This document shows, one piece after another, positions 20,555 to 29,171 of a stretch of DNA of 64,000 nucleotides; within the stretch, counting starts at the first letter, position 1; every line of letters begins with the position of its first letter. The notes under the pieces were generated by a model. The model was given only the letters and a program-made list of their open reading frames with translations. It was not told the origin of the DNA and ran no database searches. This stretch comes from Gilliamella bombi (lineage in GTDB: Bacteria; Pseudomonadota; Gammaproteobacteria; Enterobacterales; Orbaceae), in NCBI RefSeq assembly GCF_900103255.1, contig NZ_FMWS01000014.1, positions 98,226 to 162,225 on the forward strand. The letters are read 5' to 3'. The position numbers and the translations under genes were made by a program.

Positions 20555-20887
20555 TCAATGCCCTGATACTTTTGAAAATAAATTAATAATCACAACACCA
20601 AACATAATAAACCCCATACCAACTAAAGCTGCAAAATCTAAAGTTTGTTTTAGAAAAACCCATGCAATTAAGCTTATTAATACAATTCCAATTCCAGACC
20701 AGATAGCATAAGCAATACCTACGGGAATAGTTTTTAGTGCTAATGAGAGTAAATAAAACGAAGCGCTATAGCCCACAATGGTAATGATGGAATAGATAAG
20801 ATTGGTAAATCCATCAGATAGTTTTAATGAAGAAGTTGCAACAACTTCACAAATAATTGCAAAAAAAAGTAATAAATATGAATTCAT
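20555..20887 (-). CDS. emrE: Small multidrug resistance (SMR) transporter EmrE
   Basis: A 110-aa four-helix proton/drug antiporter, the same length as E. coli EmrE. The essential carboxylate is E14 in IICEVVATS. The aromatic binding-site residues Y40, Y60 and W63 ([16 protein letters not shown]) are at exactly the EmrE positions, and GVVIINLFS is the dimer-forming TM4. It works as an antiparallel dimer exporting cationic compounds. The gene stands alone, convergent with priC. The conserved W63 favours EmrE over the guanidinium exporter Gdx/SugE. Confidence 0.9.
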   Translation of the reverse strand: MNSYLLLFFAIICEVVATSSLKLSDGFTNLIYSIITIVGYSASFYLLSLALKTIPVGIAYAIWSGIGIVLISLIAWVFLKQTLDFAALVGMGFIMFGVVIINLFSKVSGH

Positions 20888-21235
20888 CTTAATACCTATA
20901 GTCGTTAAATAAAAAGCCGATTACCTAAAATTAATGTTGAAATCTTATAACCATCAATATCTAATTAACTGTTAAACATTGATAGATGAAAAATATAGTT
21001 TTGCTTTGTTTTAATATCATTAATTGTGATGAAAAGGTAAAGATAGATAGCTATTAACGCTTGGAAAGGAAAAGCTTTATGATAGCTTAGGTTTCCATTT
21101 TAAAAAATAAATTATTAATTATTAATAAAAACGCATATCAAACCAACTCCACTATTCTATATAATAGCCATTATTATACCTAAAAATAAGGCGCTTTGTA
21201 GTGCCAATAAATTCTGCACAAAAAATTTAGTAATT
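20888..21235. other. AT-rich gap without a supported gene
   Basis: 348 bp between emrE and the next minus-strand gene. It should hold the emrE promoter and the 3' end of the gene at 21236, but I see no convincing hairpin with a T-run, no RNA gene and no protein-like frame. An imperfect hairpin (GGAAAAGC...GCTTAGGTTTCC, about 21068-21096) is the only structure. Confidence 0.4.
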
Positions 21236-21619
21236 CTATAAATAATTTTGATATTTTAATTTTCTTATTATAGGTGTTAATGTAAAACAATCTGTTAATG
21301 GTGCACTATCTAATGCCCAGTAATTAATTAAATCCTCATAATCCTTATAATTGTTAAAAAGAATATTTAAAACCTTTTGAATAACTTTATCATTAGGGTT
21401 TAATCCCGAAGAAATTAAATCGTTACAAACATCAAGAGATAAAATCATTAATTCTTTTTTTTCTATTGAAGAATATCCATTATATAGATATGCAAAAATA
21501 TATTTATTTAACCAATATTTTGTTCTATATTGATCTGGTAACTCATAAGCCCAATCCTGAGTAAATCGATCGCCATATGGCAAATTAAGGTCATCACATA
21601 ATTTTTTAATTATTTGCAT
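21236..21619 (-). CDS. Unknown small protein, possible immunity protein of a toxin remnant
   Basis: A 127-aa acidic, helical cytosolic protein with no signal peptide, containing QDWAYELPDQYRTKYWLNKY near the N-terminus and KKELMILSLDVCNDLISSG in the middle. I do not recognise the family. GAGG lies 6 nt before the ATG. It starts 15 bp after a frame that resembles the C-terminal end of a polymorphic toxin (21635-21780), the classic position and size of an immunity gene. The immunity function is inference from context only. An intact cognate toxin is not present. Confidence 0.5.
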   Translation of the reverse strand: MQIIKKLCDDLNLPYGDRFTQDWAYELPDQYRTKYWLNKYIFAYLYNGYSSIEKKELMILSLDVCNDLISSGLNPNDKVIQKVLNILFNNYKDYEDLINYWALDSAPLTDCFTLTPIIRKLKYQNYL

Positions 21620-21634
21620 GTTATCCTCAAATTT

Positions 21635-21780
21635 TCAATTTAAAAATGATGAATTAAATGGAGTTGATATTCGTACTGATGCACCAAATTTCACAACTGC
21701 TCTTGCCATATCAAGGGAAATATTATCTCACTAAGTAAATAGTCTCTTTTTTCTCTACTCATATTTTTACTAGATGACCA
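21635..21780 (-). pseudogene. Frameshifted C-terminal remnant of a toxin-like protein
   Basis: On the minus strand two overlapping frames join across one missing base near 21714. The first reads WSSSKNMSREKRDYLLSEI (from 21780), and the second reads DMARAVVKFGASVRISTPFN and ends SSFLN at the TGA 21635-21637. No start codon or upstream domain remains. The style (KRDYLL...ARAVVKFGASVRISTP) recalls C-termini of contact-dependent or other polymorphic toxins, but I cannot name a family. It is truncated upstream by an IS3 transposase relic and followed by the putative immunity gene. Confidence 0.45.
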
Positions 21781-21894
21781 TGATATTTAGTCAGCTTATC
21801 CAAATAGCGGATAATTATTGGTAAGCTGACCGCAATATCAATACCTAACACTTCACAATTAAAGCCATTTTATTACATTGAATGTTCTGAAATG
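21762..21894 (-). mobile_element. Decayed IS3-family transposase (OrfB) fragment
   Basis: The minus strand, read with one frameshift near 21870, gives HFRTFNVI then GFNCEVLGIDIAVSLP and IIIRYLDKLTKYHGHLVKI. This follows the DDE integrase-core pattern of IS3-family OrfB proteins (RTxNVIDDFNREALGIEIDxSLPxxRVxRALDxLxxxRGKP). Only about 43 codons survive; terminal inverted repeats and OrfA are absent. It abuts the toxin-like remnant, suggesting IS insertion followed by deletion truncated that gene. Confidence 0.7.
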
Positions 21895-22012
21895 ACGTTA
21901 ATTTCTACTACCATCACTTATAAAATTCATTGATTAACATTCACAGTACCTATAACTTTTTTAATGATTCAAGGTGGAATATGTATTATTTTAGAGGATA
22001 GTTACATAACAA

Positions 22013-23473
22013 TTAATCCAGACCTATTATCTTCCACCATAAAATTCCAACAGTAAATACGATAATTAGATTTACAACACTACAAATAAACCCAACTTTC
22101 CACCAAGTTTTTACTGGTACAAAACCTTCGGCAAATAATAGTGGATTTCGAGCATTGGCAAACTGTGTAATTGATCCAAAGTAGTTAGTACAAATAACCA
22201 ACGCAAAAATTGCAGTTAGAGTTGGTACACCTAAGGCAATAGCGATCGATAGGAAAACGGGAAATAATGCAGCAATATGAGCATTTCCACTTGCAAAGAA
22301 ATAATGTAAATAAACATAGGCAACACACAAAATAACTAATACTAATACCCAACTGCTTTCACCTAAATGACCTTGTACAGCTCCACCTATTGTGTCCCCT
22401 AACCATTTTGTTACACCAAGTTTATTAACTTGCCCCGCCATCATAAGTAATGCCGCAAACCAAATTAATGTGTCCCAGGCAGCTTTTTCTCCTTTTATAT
22501 CATCCCAGCTTAATACACCAGTTAAGATCAAAATAGTTAAGCCAATAAACGCAGTAGTTGTTGAATCAATACCGAAATTTTTACCAAAAATCCAAAGCGC
22601 TAACAAAAGTACAACAGTAACGCCCATAATGATTTCTTTAACAGTAATTACCCCCATTTTCTTTAATTCTTCAGCCGCTAATTCTGGCGCTTCTGGTGTT
22701 CTTTTTAATTCTGGATTAGTCAGAAAGTAAATCACCAAAGGTATCACAACGAATGAAACTAAACATGGCGCAATTGCTGCAACAAACCATTGGCCCCACC
22801 CTAATGTAATACTTAATGATGTTGTAACTAATTTAGCTGCTAATAAATTTCCTGTAAATGCCGTTAGAAACATTGCCGAGGTGATATCATTTACATGGCT
22901 AATAGTTAGCATTAAAAAAGTACCTATGCGATTTCTTGATTCATCCTTGGGATTGGATTTAAAATTGATTGCTAGTGCTTCCGCTATTGGATAAATAACG
23001 CCGCCAGCACGTGCTGTTGTACTTGGAATAGCTGGTGCCAATGCAATATCAGTAACGGATAAACCATAAGCAAGTCCTAAGGTATTTTTACCCAAAATTT
23101 TAACAAGATAATAGGCTATTCGTTTACTTAAACCTGTTTTGATAAAACCACGAGCGATCATAAAGGCAATAACAATTAACCAAATAAGACTACTATTTAA
23201 TTCGCTTAACGAGATTTTTATTGACTCAGTCGCTGTTGTTGCACCAGATGGTCTCAATACAGCAAAAACAGTAATTGCTAATAGACCAATTGCGCCAATT
23301 GGCATTATTTCGGCAACAATACTGGCAATTGTTGCAACAAAAATGATGCTGGTTTGCCAACCCTCTTGACTAATACCTTCAGGTGGAGATACAAACAACC
23401 AAAATATCGCTGAAATTACCACAATAACGATAAGTGGCAACCATTTTACTGGTGGTTTCTTTACTACGCTCAT
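22013..23473 (-). CDS. DASS-family dicarboxylate transporter (TtdT/CitT-like)
   Basis: A 486-aa, 12-13-helix inner-membrane transporter of the divalent anion:Na+ symporter family, closest in length and style to E. coli TtdT (L-tartrate:succinate antiporter, 487 aa). Visible features: SLIWLIVIAFMIARGFIKTG, the first substrate loop around SVTDIALAPAIPSTTARAGG (S-N/D-T type) and a second near TNYFGSITQFANARNPLLFA. GGAAAA precedes the ATG. It is downstream of fumarate reductase and apbE on the same strand, so C4-dicarboxylate uptake or fumarate/succinate exchange is the likely role (inference). The exact substrate cannot be read from sequence. Confidence 0.85.
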   Translation of the reverse strand: MSVVKKPPVKWLPLIVIVVISAIFWLFVSPPEGISQEGWQTSIIFVATIASIVAEIMPIGAIGLLAITVFAVLRPSGATTATESIKISLSELNSSLIWLIVIAFMIARGFIKTGLSKRIAYYLVKILGKNTLGLAYGLSVTDIALAPAIPSTTARAGGVIYPIAEALAINFKSNPKDESRNRIGTFLMLTISHVNDITSAMFLTAFTGNLLAAKLVTTSLSITLGWGQWFVAAIAPCLVSFVVIPLVIYFLTNPELKRTPEAPELAAEELKKMGVITVKEIIMGVTVVLLLALWIFGKNFGIDSTTTAFIGLTILILTGVLSWDDIKGEKAAWDTLIWFAALLMMAGQVNKLGVTKWLGDTIGGAVQGHLGESSWVLVLVILCVAYVYLHYFFASGNAHIAALFPVFLSIAIALGVPTLTAIFALVICTNYFGSITQFANARNPLLFAEGFVPVKTWWKVGFICSVVNLIIVFTVGILWWKIIGLD

Positions 23474-23653
23474 AATATTTTCCTTTTTAACTTAAATATT
23501 ATTTAATTTATAAGATTTAATTCAGTGACAATAATACTATTCTTTGTTTGGCTATTATTTATAATTGCTCATGTTTGTATAATTAAAAAAAATTCATAAA
23601 AAATAATAAAATTATATCGTTAACTAAAATCGCATTTATTGCAAATTGAATAA

Positions 23654-24619
23654 TTAATCTATTTTTATAGTGTATTGAGTATCGGTTTTTTGAAAACTAA
23701 AGTTATCAGGATTTATTAATGCTATAGTTTTATTTTTTAGCAAAAATATGGCTGATAAATTTTGATTCTTTCGCAAATACGCCTTACTTTTCTCAATCCC
23801 CCATCCATAAAAAACAGTCGAATAAATATCGCCTTCTAATGAAGAATCTGAAATTATTGTCACACTTTCAAGTTCGTTGTCCAACGGATAGCCTGTTTTG
23901 GGATTAAATATGTGATGATAAAGTTTATTATTTTGCATAAAAAAGCGCTCATAAATTCCCGATGTGACAACTGATTTATTTTTAACTTTAATAACGCCAG
24001 ACAGCTCATCACTAATTGAAAACGGTTTTCTTAATCCTATATTCCAATAACCACTTTGTTCTGTTAAACACTCACCTAAAGTTAATACATTTCCACCTAA
24101 GTTAATAATACCTTGATACACTTGATTTTCGAGTAAAACCAATTTGACAATATCAGCAATATACCCTTTAGCAATTGCACCTAAATCAATTTCCATTCCA
24201 GTTTTTTTTAAAAAAACGGAATGTGTGTTTGTATCAAGTTCGACATTTTTAGGATCAATTAACAATAGTTGTTGTTTTATTAATTCAGCAGATGGTACTT
24301 GATAACCTTGGAAACCAATCTTCCAAAGCTTAACTAATGGGCCAATAGCAAAATTAAAGCAACTATTGAAATACAGACTGACTTTTTGAGCTTGTTCAAT
24401 TAGGGAAAAAATAGGTCGACTCACTGTCACTGGGTGTTTACCCGCAGCTAAATTAATTGACATAACTTCTGAAAATAGCCGGTTAACAGTCAATTTATCC
24501 TCAAGCATTTTTATAATTTGAAAAACAGTGTGTGCAACGGCTTCATTTGGCTCTAAAAGCGTTAATGACACCGTTGTTCCCATTAAAGTTTGAGAATATT
24601 CATATCTCGAACATACCAT
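23654..24619 (-). CDS. apbE: FAD:protein FMN transferase ApbE
   Basis: Attaches FMN through a phosphoester bond to a Thr/Ser of FMN_bind-type proteins. From ATG 24619 it is 321 aa (a TTG at 24628 would add three residues). ApbE features: YEYSQTLMGTTVSLTL at the start, FNFAIGPLVKLWKIGF, the Mg/FAD motif DLGAIAKGYIADIV, GIINLGGNVLTLG, and the late HHIFNPKTGYP. It lacks a signal peptide or lipobox, unlike the exported ApbE of E. coli, so it should act in the cytoplasm. It lies 29 bp downstream of the fumarate reductase gene, whose product carries a matching flavinylation motif and is presumably its substrate. Confidence 0.92.
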   Translation of the reverse strand: MVCSRYEYSQTLMGTTVSLTLLEPNEAVAHTVFQIIKMLEDKLTVNRLFSEVMSINLAAGKHPVTVSRPIFSLIEQAQKVSLYFNSCFNFAIGPLVKLWKIGFQGYQVPSAELIKQQLLLIDPKNVELDTNTHSVFLKKTGMEIDLGAIAKGYIADIVKLVLLENQVYQGIINLGGNVLTLGECLTEQSGYWNIGLRKPFSISDELSGVIKVKNKSVVTSGIYERFFMQNNKLYHHIFNPKTGYPLDNELESVTIISDSSLEGDIYSTVFYGWGIEKSKAYLRKNQNLSAIFLLKNKTIALINPDNFSFQKTDTQYTIKID

Positions 24620-24648
24620 ATTAAACAAGCTCAGCTAGTTGTAATAAT

Positions 24649-27420
24649 TTAATTTTTAATATAATCAGCAGCCTTTTTACCTGCTTGTCTACCAAAAATA
24701 ATGATATCAGCAACAGCATTGCCACCAATACGGTTAGCACCATGTACACCACCAACAACTTCGCCTGCGGCAAAGACTCCTTGGATGATATTTTTATTAG
24801 CATCTAGGACTTGTGTTTGGGTGTTGATTGTCACTCCCCCCATGGTATGGTGAACACCTGGTGCGATCTTTATTGCATAAAAAGGACCTTTTTCTATTGG
24901 ATGACGTATACCTGTTGTTCGACCAAAATCCTTGTCTTGTTTGGTAATAGCAAACTGATTATAACGCTTTACAGTTTTAGTTAATGTATTAGTATCAATT
25001 GATAATTTTTGTGCTAATTCCTCAATGGTATTTGCTTGTGATACAAGTTCATTTGAAACATATTCTTCCACTGCTTTGTTTTCATTACGGACTTGCTGAT
25101 CAAATAAGATATAAGCATAGTGCTCAGGTAATTTTATAATCTCAGCTGAAACTTTATCTCTTGTATCAAGTTCATTAACGAATCGTTGACCATTTTGTGA
25201 TACAAGTATTGCGCCTCCACCTCGAATCGATTCAGATATTAAATAAGATGTTGTTTGTTCAACCGTTGGGTGGATTTGAATCTCTCCCATATCAACGGTT
25301 CCTGCACCAAGTTTTTCCAATAACATAATGCCTGAACCAGTAGCGCCTTTGTGATTAGTGGTGACAAAACCTTTAAGATCGGGTCGATATTTTTCAACCA
25401 TTGTGGTATTGGCACTAAACCCACCAGTTGCAATAATAACTACTTTTGTTTTTATTACGTGATTTGAGCCATCTTCTTCTGAAACTTTAACACCAACCAC
25501 TTTATTATTTTCTGTCATAATTTCAGTAACTACAGTATCAAGCATAACATCAATACCACGCTTATTGATGTTTTTAACTAGGCCACTAATTAAGAAACCA
25601 CCTACTGCAGCACCACTTTCAGGACGGTGAGTTCGATCAATACTCATTCCACCAGTTGTTGTAATACCACTTAATTCAATACCATTTTCATCTAACCAAT
25701 CAATGGCATTTGGTGCATTTTCAACAAAATAATGTAATAAATCAGGGTTATTTTTATTTTTTCCGCCTATCATCGTTTCGTTATAAAAGAGTTCTTTACT
25801 ATCTGTAATACCTTTGAGTTTTTGGAATTTGGTTTCTGCCGCATTCATACCAGCTGAAGCTTTATTGGTATTACCACCAATTACAGACATTTGTTCAACA
25901 ATAACCACATTTGCACCAAGATCATGAGCTTGGATCGCAGCAGTAAGCCCTGCACCACCACTACCAACAACCACAACATCAAAAGATTGGTCATTAGGAT
26001 CACCACCTTCCGCAAGAATCGCTTCTCTGTTAGATTTGGCTATTGCTTTGGTCACAGCTTTTTTGAAGGCTTCGCATTGAGTTGTTGCGCCAGAAATGGT
26101 ATCAACATGAGGGCTATTTGAATCAATAATTCTATTTTTAATGATCGAAAAATTATCTAGAACGTTACTATCAAACTCTTTAGCATTTACCAATTCCATA
26201 TCTTTTATAAAGTCTTTAGCTAATTCCACATTAATAAGGAATTCGTAAGATTCGTCATTAACTTTTTCTTGATAATTTCCCGGTTTGAATTTTTTAATAT
26301 TAAGATTCACATCACGAATTAAACTTTCAACGAGAGAAAAATGCCATAGAGGTTCTGGGATATTCAGATCTTCACGTTTATCACTATTGATAAATAGCTC
26401 TAGTTTTTCACCTTTCTTTATGCGACTAACCCAATCAGGATAAGCAATGCAAGCTCGACCAACCGCAACTAAATCATAGCCATTGTCGATGGCACTATCC
26501 AAATCACTTTGGTTAACAACATTACCAACACCTACAACAGGAATTTTTGATAAAATTGGTGAACGCGTCGCAACAAATTTTTTAATTAATGGAGTTGGAT
26601 CTTGAGTATCAACAATCGATGATCTAAGCGTTGTTCCCATTGAGAAATGGACATAATCAAGCCCTTTTAGGGCCAATTTTTCAAGTAAATACATTGTGTC
26701 ATCAAAACGAATGCCTGGGATTTCTAATTCTTCTGGAGAAAAACGATAACCAACGATAAACTCTGGGGATGCATATTGCTTTACCATATTATGAGTGATA
26801 TCTAAGACGGCTAAAGGAAATTGAGTACGATTATCACGACTTCCCCCCCACTTATCATCTCGTTGATTTGAATTTGGTGAATAGAATTGTTGAATAAGGT
26901 AAGTATTTGCACCATGAATTTCAACACCATCAAATCCAGCTTGGATAGCGCGTCGCACTGCTTGGCCAAATTTTTCGATCATTTCATCGACTTCATCAGC
27001 GCTTAGTGCTACTGGTGTTGCTGCACCAGGGCGTGGTGCTGCTATTGCACTTGGCCCCACAGGCGATTGTCCACCAATTAATTTTGGCTCAACCATTCGC
27101 CCTCCATGGTAAACTTGAATTACCGCTTTGGAGCCTTTTTCTTTGATTGCCTTCGCAATCTTTGCTAATCCTTCAATTTTGTCATCACTATCTAAACCAA
27201 TTGCACCAGGAAAAGCTAATCCTTTATTATCAACAAATCCACATTCAACAATAATTGTCCCTATTTCACCAGATCGTACACGATAATATTCAATTAGATC
27301 TTGAGTAACTGAACCATCATAAAAACCAGAACAAGTTGTCATTGGGGCCATCATTATACGATTTTTTAGTTCAACGCCATTAGGTAAAGTTATCGGACTA
27401 AAAATATGTTCATTTTTCAT
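24649..27420 (-). CDS. Soluble NADH:fumarate reductase, OYE-FMN_bind-FAD_bind_2 fusion
   Basis: A 923-aa cytosolic three-domain flavoprotein. Residues 1-345 form an old-yellow-enzyme TIM barrel (NRIMMAPMTT, HGANTYLIQQFYSPNSN). Residues about 380-465 form an FMN_bind domain with the ApbE motif DTISGAT, where T446 would carry covalent FMN. Residues about 478-923 form a flavocytochrome-c-type fumarate reductase with FAD fold VVVVGSGGAGLTAA and active-site residues H598 (THRPESG), R746 (GQRFVNEL), H857/H858 (HHTMGG) and R897 (ANRIGG). The histidine at HRP favours fumarate over urocanate. A similar architecture is described in Klebsiella as an NADH-dependent fumarate reductase. ATG 27420 is preferred over GTG 27438. 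It heads an apparent operon with apbE and a DASS transporter. Confidence 0.88.
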   Translation of the reverse strand: MKNEHIFSPITLPNGVELKNRIMMAPMTTCSGFYDGSVTQDLIEYYRVRSGEIGTIIVECGFVDNKGLAFPGAIGLDSDDKIEGLAKIAKAIKEKGSKAVIQVYHGGRMVEPKLIGGQSPVGPSAIAAPRPGAATPVALSADEVDEMIEKFGQAVRRAIQAGFDGVEIHGANTYLIQQFYSPNSNQRDDKWGGSRDNRTQFPLAVLDITHNMVKQYASPEFIVGYRFSPEELEIPGIRFDDTMYLLEKLALKGLDYVHFSMGTTLRSSIVDTQDPTPLIKKFVATRSPILSKIPVVGVGNVVNQSDLDSAIDNGYDLVAVGRACIAYPDWVSRIKKGEKLELFINSDKREDLNIPEPLWHFSLVESLIRDVNLNIKKFKPGNYQEKVNDESYEFLINVELAKDFIKDMELVNAKEFDSNVLDNFSIIKNRIIDSNSPHVDTISGATTQCEAFKKAVTKAIAKSNREAILAEGGDPNDQSFDVVVVGSGGAGLTAAIQAHDLGANVVIVEQMSVIGGNTNKASAGMNAAETKFQKLKGITDSKELFYNETMIGGKNKNNPDLLHYFVENAPNAIDWLDENGIELSGITTTGGMSIDRTHRPESGAAVGGFLISGLVKNINKRGIDVMLDTVVTEIMTENNKVVGVKVSEEDGSNHVIKTKVVIIATGGFSANTTMVEKYRPDLKGFVTTNHKGATGSGIMLLEKLGAGTVDMGEIQIHPTVEQTTSYLISESIRGGGAILVSQNGQRFVNELDTRDKVSAEIIKLPEHYAYILFDQQVRNENKAVEEYVSNELVSQANTIEELAQKLSIDTNTLTKTVKRYNQFAITKQDKDFGRTTGIRHPIEKGPFYAIKIAPGVHHTMGGVTINTQTQVLDANKNIIQGVFAAGEVVGGVHGANRIGGNAVADIIIFGRQAGKKAADYIKN

Positions 27421-27703
27421 TTTTATATACCTACTCACTAGTATTTAAACTTTTTAATTATGATAACATTAACAATAGTTACTCTCCACATGGATTATCT
27501 ACATTAATAACAACAAGTATCATTTTTTAGACAGAAATTTTTTTAGTGTTATTAAGCAATTATAAAATTATCACGATAAATAGGATAAGATCATGCTTAT
27601 TTTGGGTATTTTAGAGAGATTATATTGGCGGATCTATGATTTAAAATCTAGAAAAAAATACTATAACCTTTTCATTTAGTTAAATATTTTTATGATTTTT
27701 ATA

Positions 27704-27748
27704 TTGAACTTTAATTTTATTCAGATAAAATGTGTACAAATTTACACA
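27704..27748 (+). promoter_or_regulatory. pyrD leader promoter with palindromic operator-like site
   Basis: TTGAAC (27704-27709) and TAAAAT (27726-27731) are 16 bp apart. TGTGTA and TACACA arms around a 6-bp centre (27731-27748) overlap the expected start point near 27738. Transcription would give a leader of about 200 nt before pyrD, carrying the 58-codon frame and the hairpin at 27833-27858. The operator's regulator is unknown. Confidence 0.55.
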
Positions 27749-27763
27749 ATAGAGAATAACTTG

Positions 27764-27940
27764 ATGTTTTTAATTCCAATTGGCAGTTCTGAATCTACCC
27801 CATCTTTCTACTCTCTATTGTTCCTATTTCTTAATCCTCCTTATGGAGGATTTTTTTTGGCTCTAAAACCTTATTCATTTAATTTTTATTACAACTTAAT
27901 ACCCAACTTCACTTTAAGAACATGCATGATCAGGAGATAG
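27764..27940 (+). CDS. Putative pyrD leader peptide (pyrL-like)
   Basis: A 58-codon frame starting ATG at 27764. The mRNA between about 27790 and 27840 is a C/U-rich tract, then the frame continues straight through the terminator hairpin (codons for NPPYGGFF) and stops with TAG one base before the pyrD ATG; AGGAG for pyrD lies inside its last codons. This mirrors the E. coli pyrBI leader, in which a 44-aa peptide is translated across a UTP-sensitive attenuator and ends just before pyrB. No good ribosome binding site is visible at 27764 (AGAG only), and the peptide itself has no recognisable family, so its role is inferred from architecture. Confidence 0.45.
   Translation: MFLIPIGSSESTPSFYSLLFLFLNPPYGGFFLALKPYSFNFYYNLIPNFTLRTCMIRR
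27833..27858 (+). terminator. Attenuator-type terminator upstream of pyrD
   Basis: AATCCTCC (27833-27840), loop TTAT and GGAGGATT (27845-27852) form a perfect 8-bp stem running into eight T. It lies 84 bp before the pyrD start on the same strand, downstream of a promoter, with no other gene upstream to terminate. It fits an attenuator, or alternatively the 3' end of a ~120-nt small RNA. Confidence 0.75.
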
Positions 27941-27941
27941 T

Positions 27942-28994
27942 ATGGAATCTTTAACACCTTTTTATAATCCTTCTATAAGCTACGAAGATAATTATGCTCA
28001 AGGACCATTTGGGCTTTTTACACAATTAGATAAAGCTGAGCAAATCCCAACAAAATCTTCAAAATTTTTAAACCATGACGTTAATTTACCATTTGGTATA
28101 CCGGCAGGTCCTTTACTAAATGCAAACTACATTAAAGCCGCATTTGCCTATGGATTTGATTTATGCGTATATAAAACAGTTCGAACAAAACTACATAAAT
28201 GCCATCCATTACCGAATGTGTTATCAGTTCATCCTAAAGGTAAATTATCGTGTAATTTAGATACAGTATTAGCTGATACTGCTTACAATCAACCTCTATC
28301 AATTACCAACTCTTTTGGGGTTCCTTCTTTTTCTCCAGATATTTGGCAACCAGATATGGCTGATGCAGTAAAATCTGCAGGTCATGGGCAATATGTAATT
28401 GGTAGTTTTCAGGGGACGCAAAGCAATGAAGCAATAGAAATCGATTATGCTTTAGCTGCAAAATTAGTTAGAGAAACCAATGCACCTATTCTTGAAGCAA
28501 ATTTAAGTTGCCCAAACGAAGGAGCAAGTAAACTACTTTGCTTTGATATAGATAAAGTCGAACGAATTGTTAACGCTATTAAAACAGCTGTTCCTGATCG
28601 CCCACTTATTTTAAAACTAGCCTATTTCCCTGATGATGAAAGGATCGTTTCTTTATTGACTCGTGTCGGTTCTATTATCGACGGCTTAAGTACAATTAAC
28701 ACACTGTCCGCTAAACCAGTTGATGCTAAAGGTAATCCTGCCTTAGGGGAAAATAGAAAAGAAGGCGGTGTCTGTGGAGATGCAATTCGTTGGGCTGGTT
28801 TAGATATGGTAAGTAGATTAGCTAAATATCGAAAAGAAATGGATCTAAAATTTGTTATTGTTGGTGTTGGTGGTGTTAGTTCTAGTGAACATTATCGTCA
28901 GTTTATCGATAATGGCGCAGATGCGGTCATGAGTGCTACGGGTGCCATGTGGAACCCAATGCTTGCTATAGAAATTAAGAAAAATCTTAAATAA
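27942..28994 (+). CDS. pyrD: Class 1-type dihydroorotate dehydrogenase
   Basis: A 350-aa FMN TIM-barrel protein of the DHODH family; it oxidises dihydroorotate to orotate in pyrimidine synthesis. The motif NLSCPN (about residue 178-183) has the class 1 catalytic cysteine rather than the serine of the membrane-bound class 2 enzyme of E. coli, and the class 2 N-terminal membrane helix is missing. Other features: FGIPAGPLLNANYI, CVYKTVRTK, LILKLAYFPDD, and the phosphate site FVIVGVGGVSSSEHY. The polar start ESLTPFYNP suggests a soluble enzyme. Class 1A enzymes reduce fumarate, which fits the adjacent fumarate locus, but the subclass is not proven. Its start is coupled to the upstream leader frame. 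Confidence 0.75.
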   Translation: MESLTPFYNPSISYEDNYAQGPFGLFTQLDKAEQIPTKSSKFLNHDVNLPFGIPAGPLLNANYIKAAFAYGFDLCVYKTVRTKLHKCHPLPNVLSVHPKGKLSCNLDTVLADTAYNQPLSITNSFGVPSFSPDIWQPDMADAVKSAGHGQYVIGSFQGTQSNEAIEIDYALAAKLVRETNAPILEANLSCPNEGASKLLCFDIDKVERIVNAIKTAVPDRPLILKLAYFPDDERIVSLLTRVGSIIDGLSTINTLSAKPVDAKGNPALGENRKEGGVCGDAIRWAGLDMVSRLAKYRKEMDLKFVIVGVGGVSSSEHYRQFIDNGADAVMSATGAMWNPMLAIEIKKNLK

Positions 28995-29021
28995 AATTAT
29001 TTACAGTTAGGCTCACATTTG

Positions 29022-29050
29022 TTACAGGGTAACTTACCCTGTAATTTTTT
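29022..29050 (+). terminator. Rho-independent terminator of pyrD
   Basis: TTACAGGGT (29022-29030) pairs with ACCCTGTAA (29036-29044) around AACTT, followed by six T. It lies 28 bp after the pyrD stop. Confidence 0.85.
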
Positions 29051-29171
29051 ACTGCCTATATACCCCACTGCATTCTTAATTTTTCCTAAAATAATAAAAT
29101 AAAAGGTATTTACAATACAATTAAGGCCATTGCTAACATTTCAAACAAATTTATTTTTGTTGCTTTCTTTT

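Noticed and set aside
24649..27420. Urocanate reductase as the function of the triple-domain flavoprotein
   Set aside because: The substrate-binding histidine in HRP is present as in fumarate reductases; urocanate reductases replace it with Tyr. Sequence alone cannot exclude other enoates.
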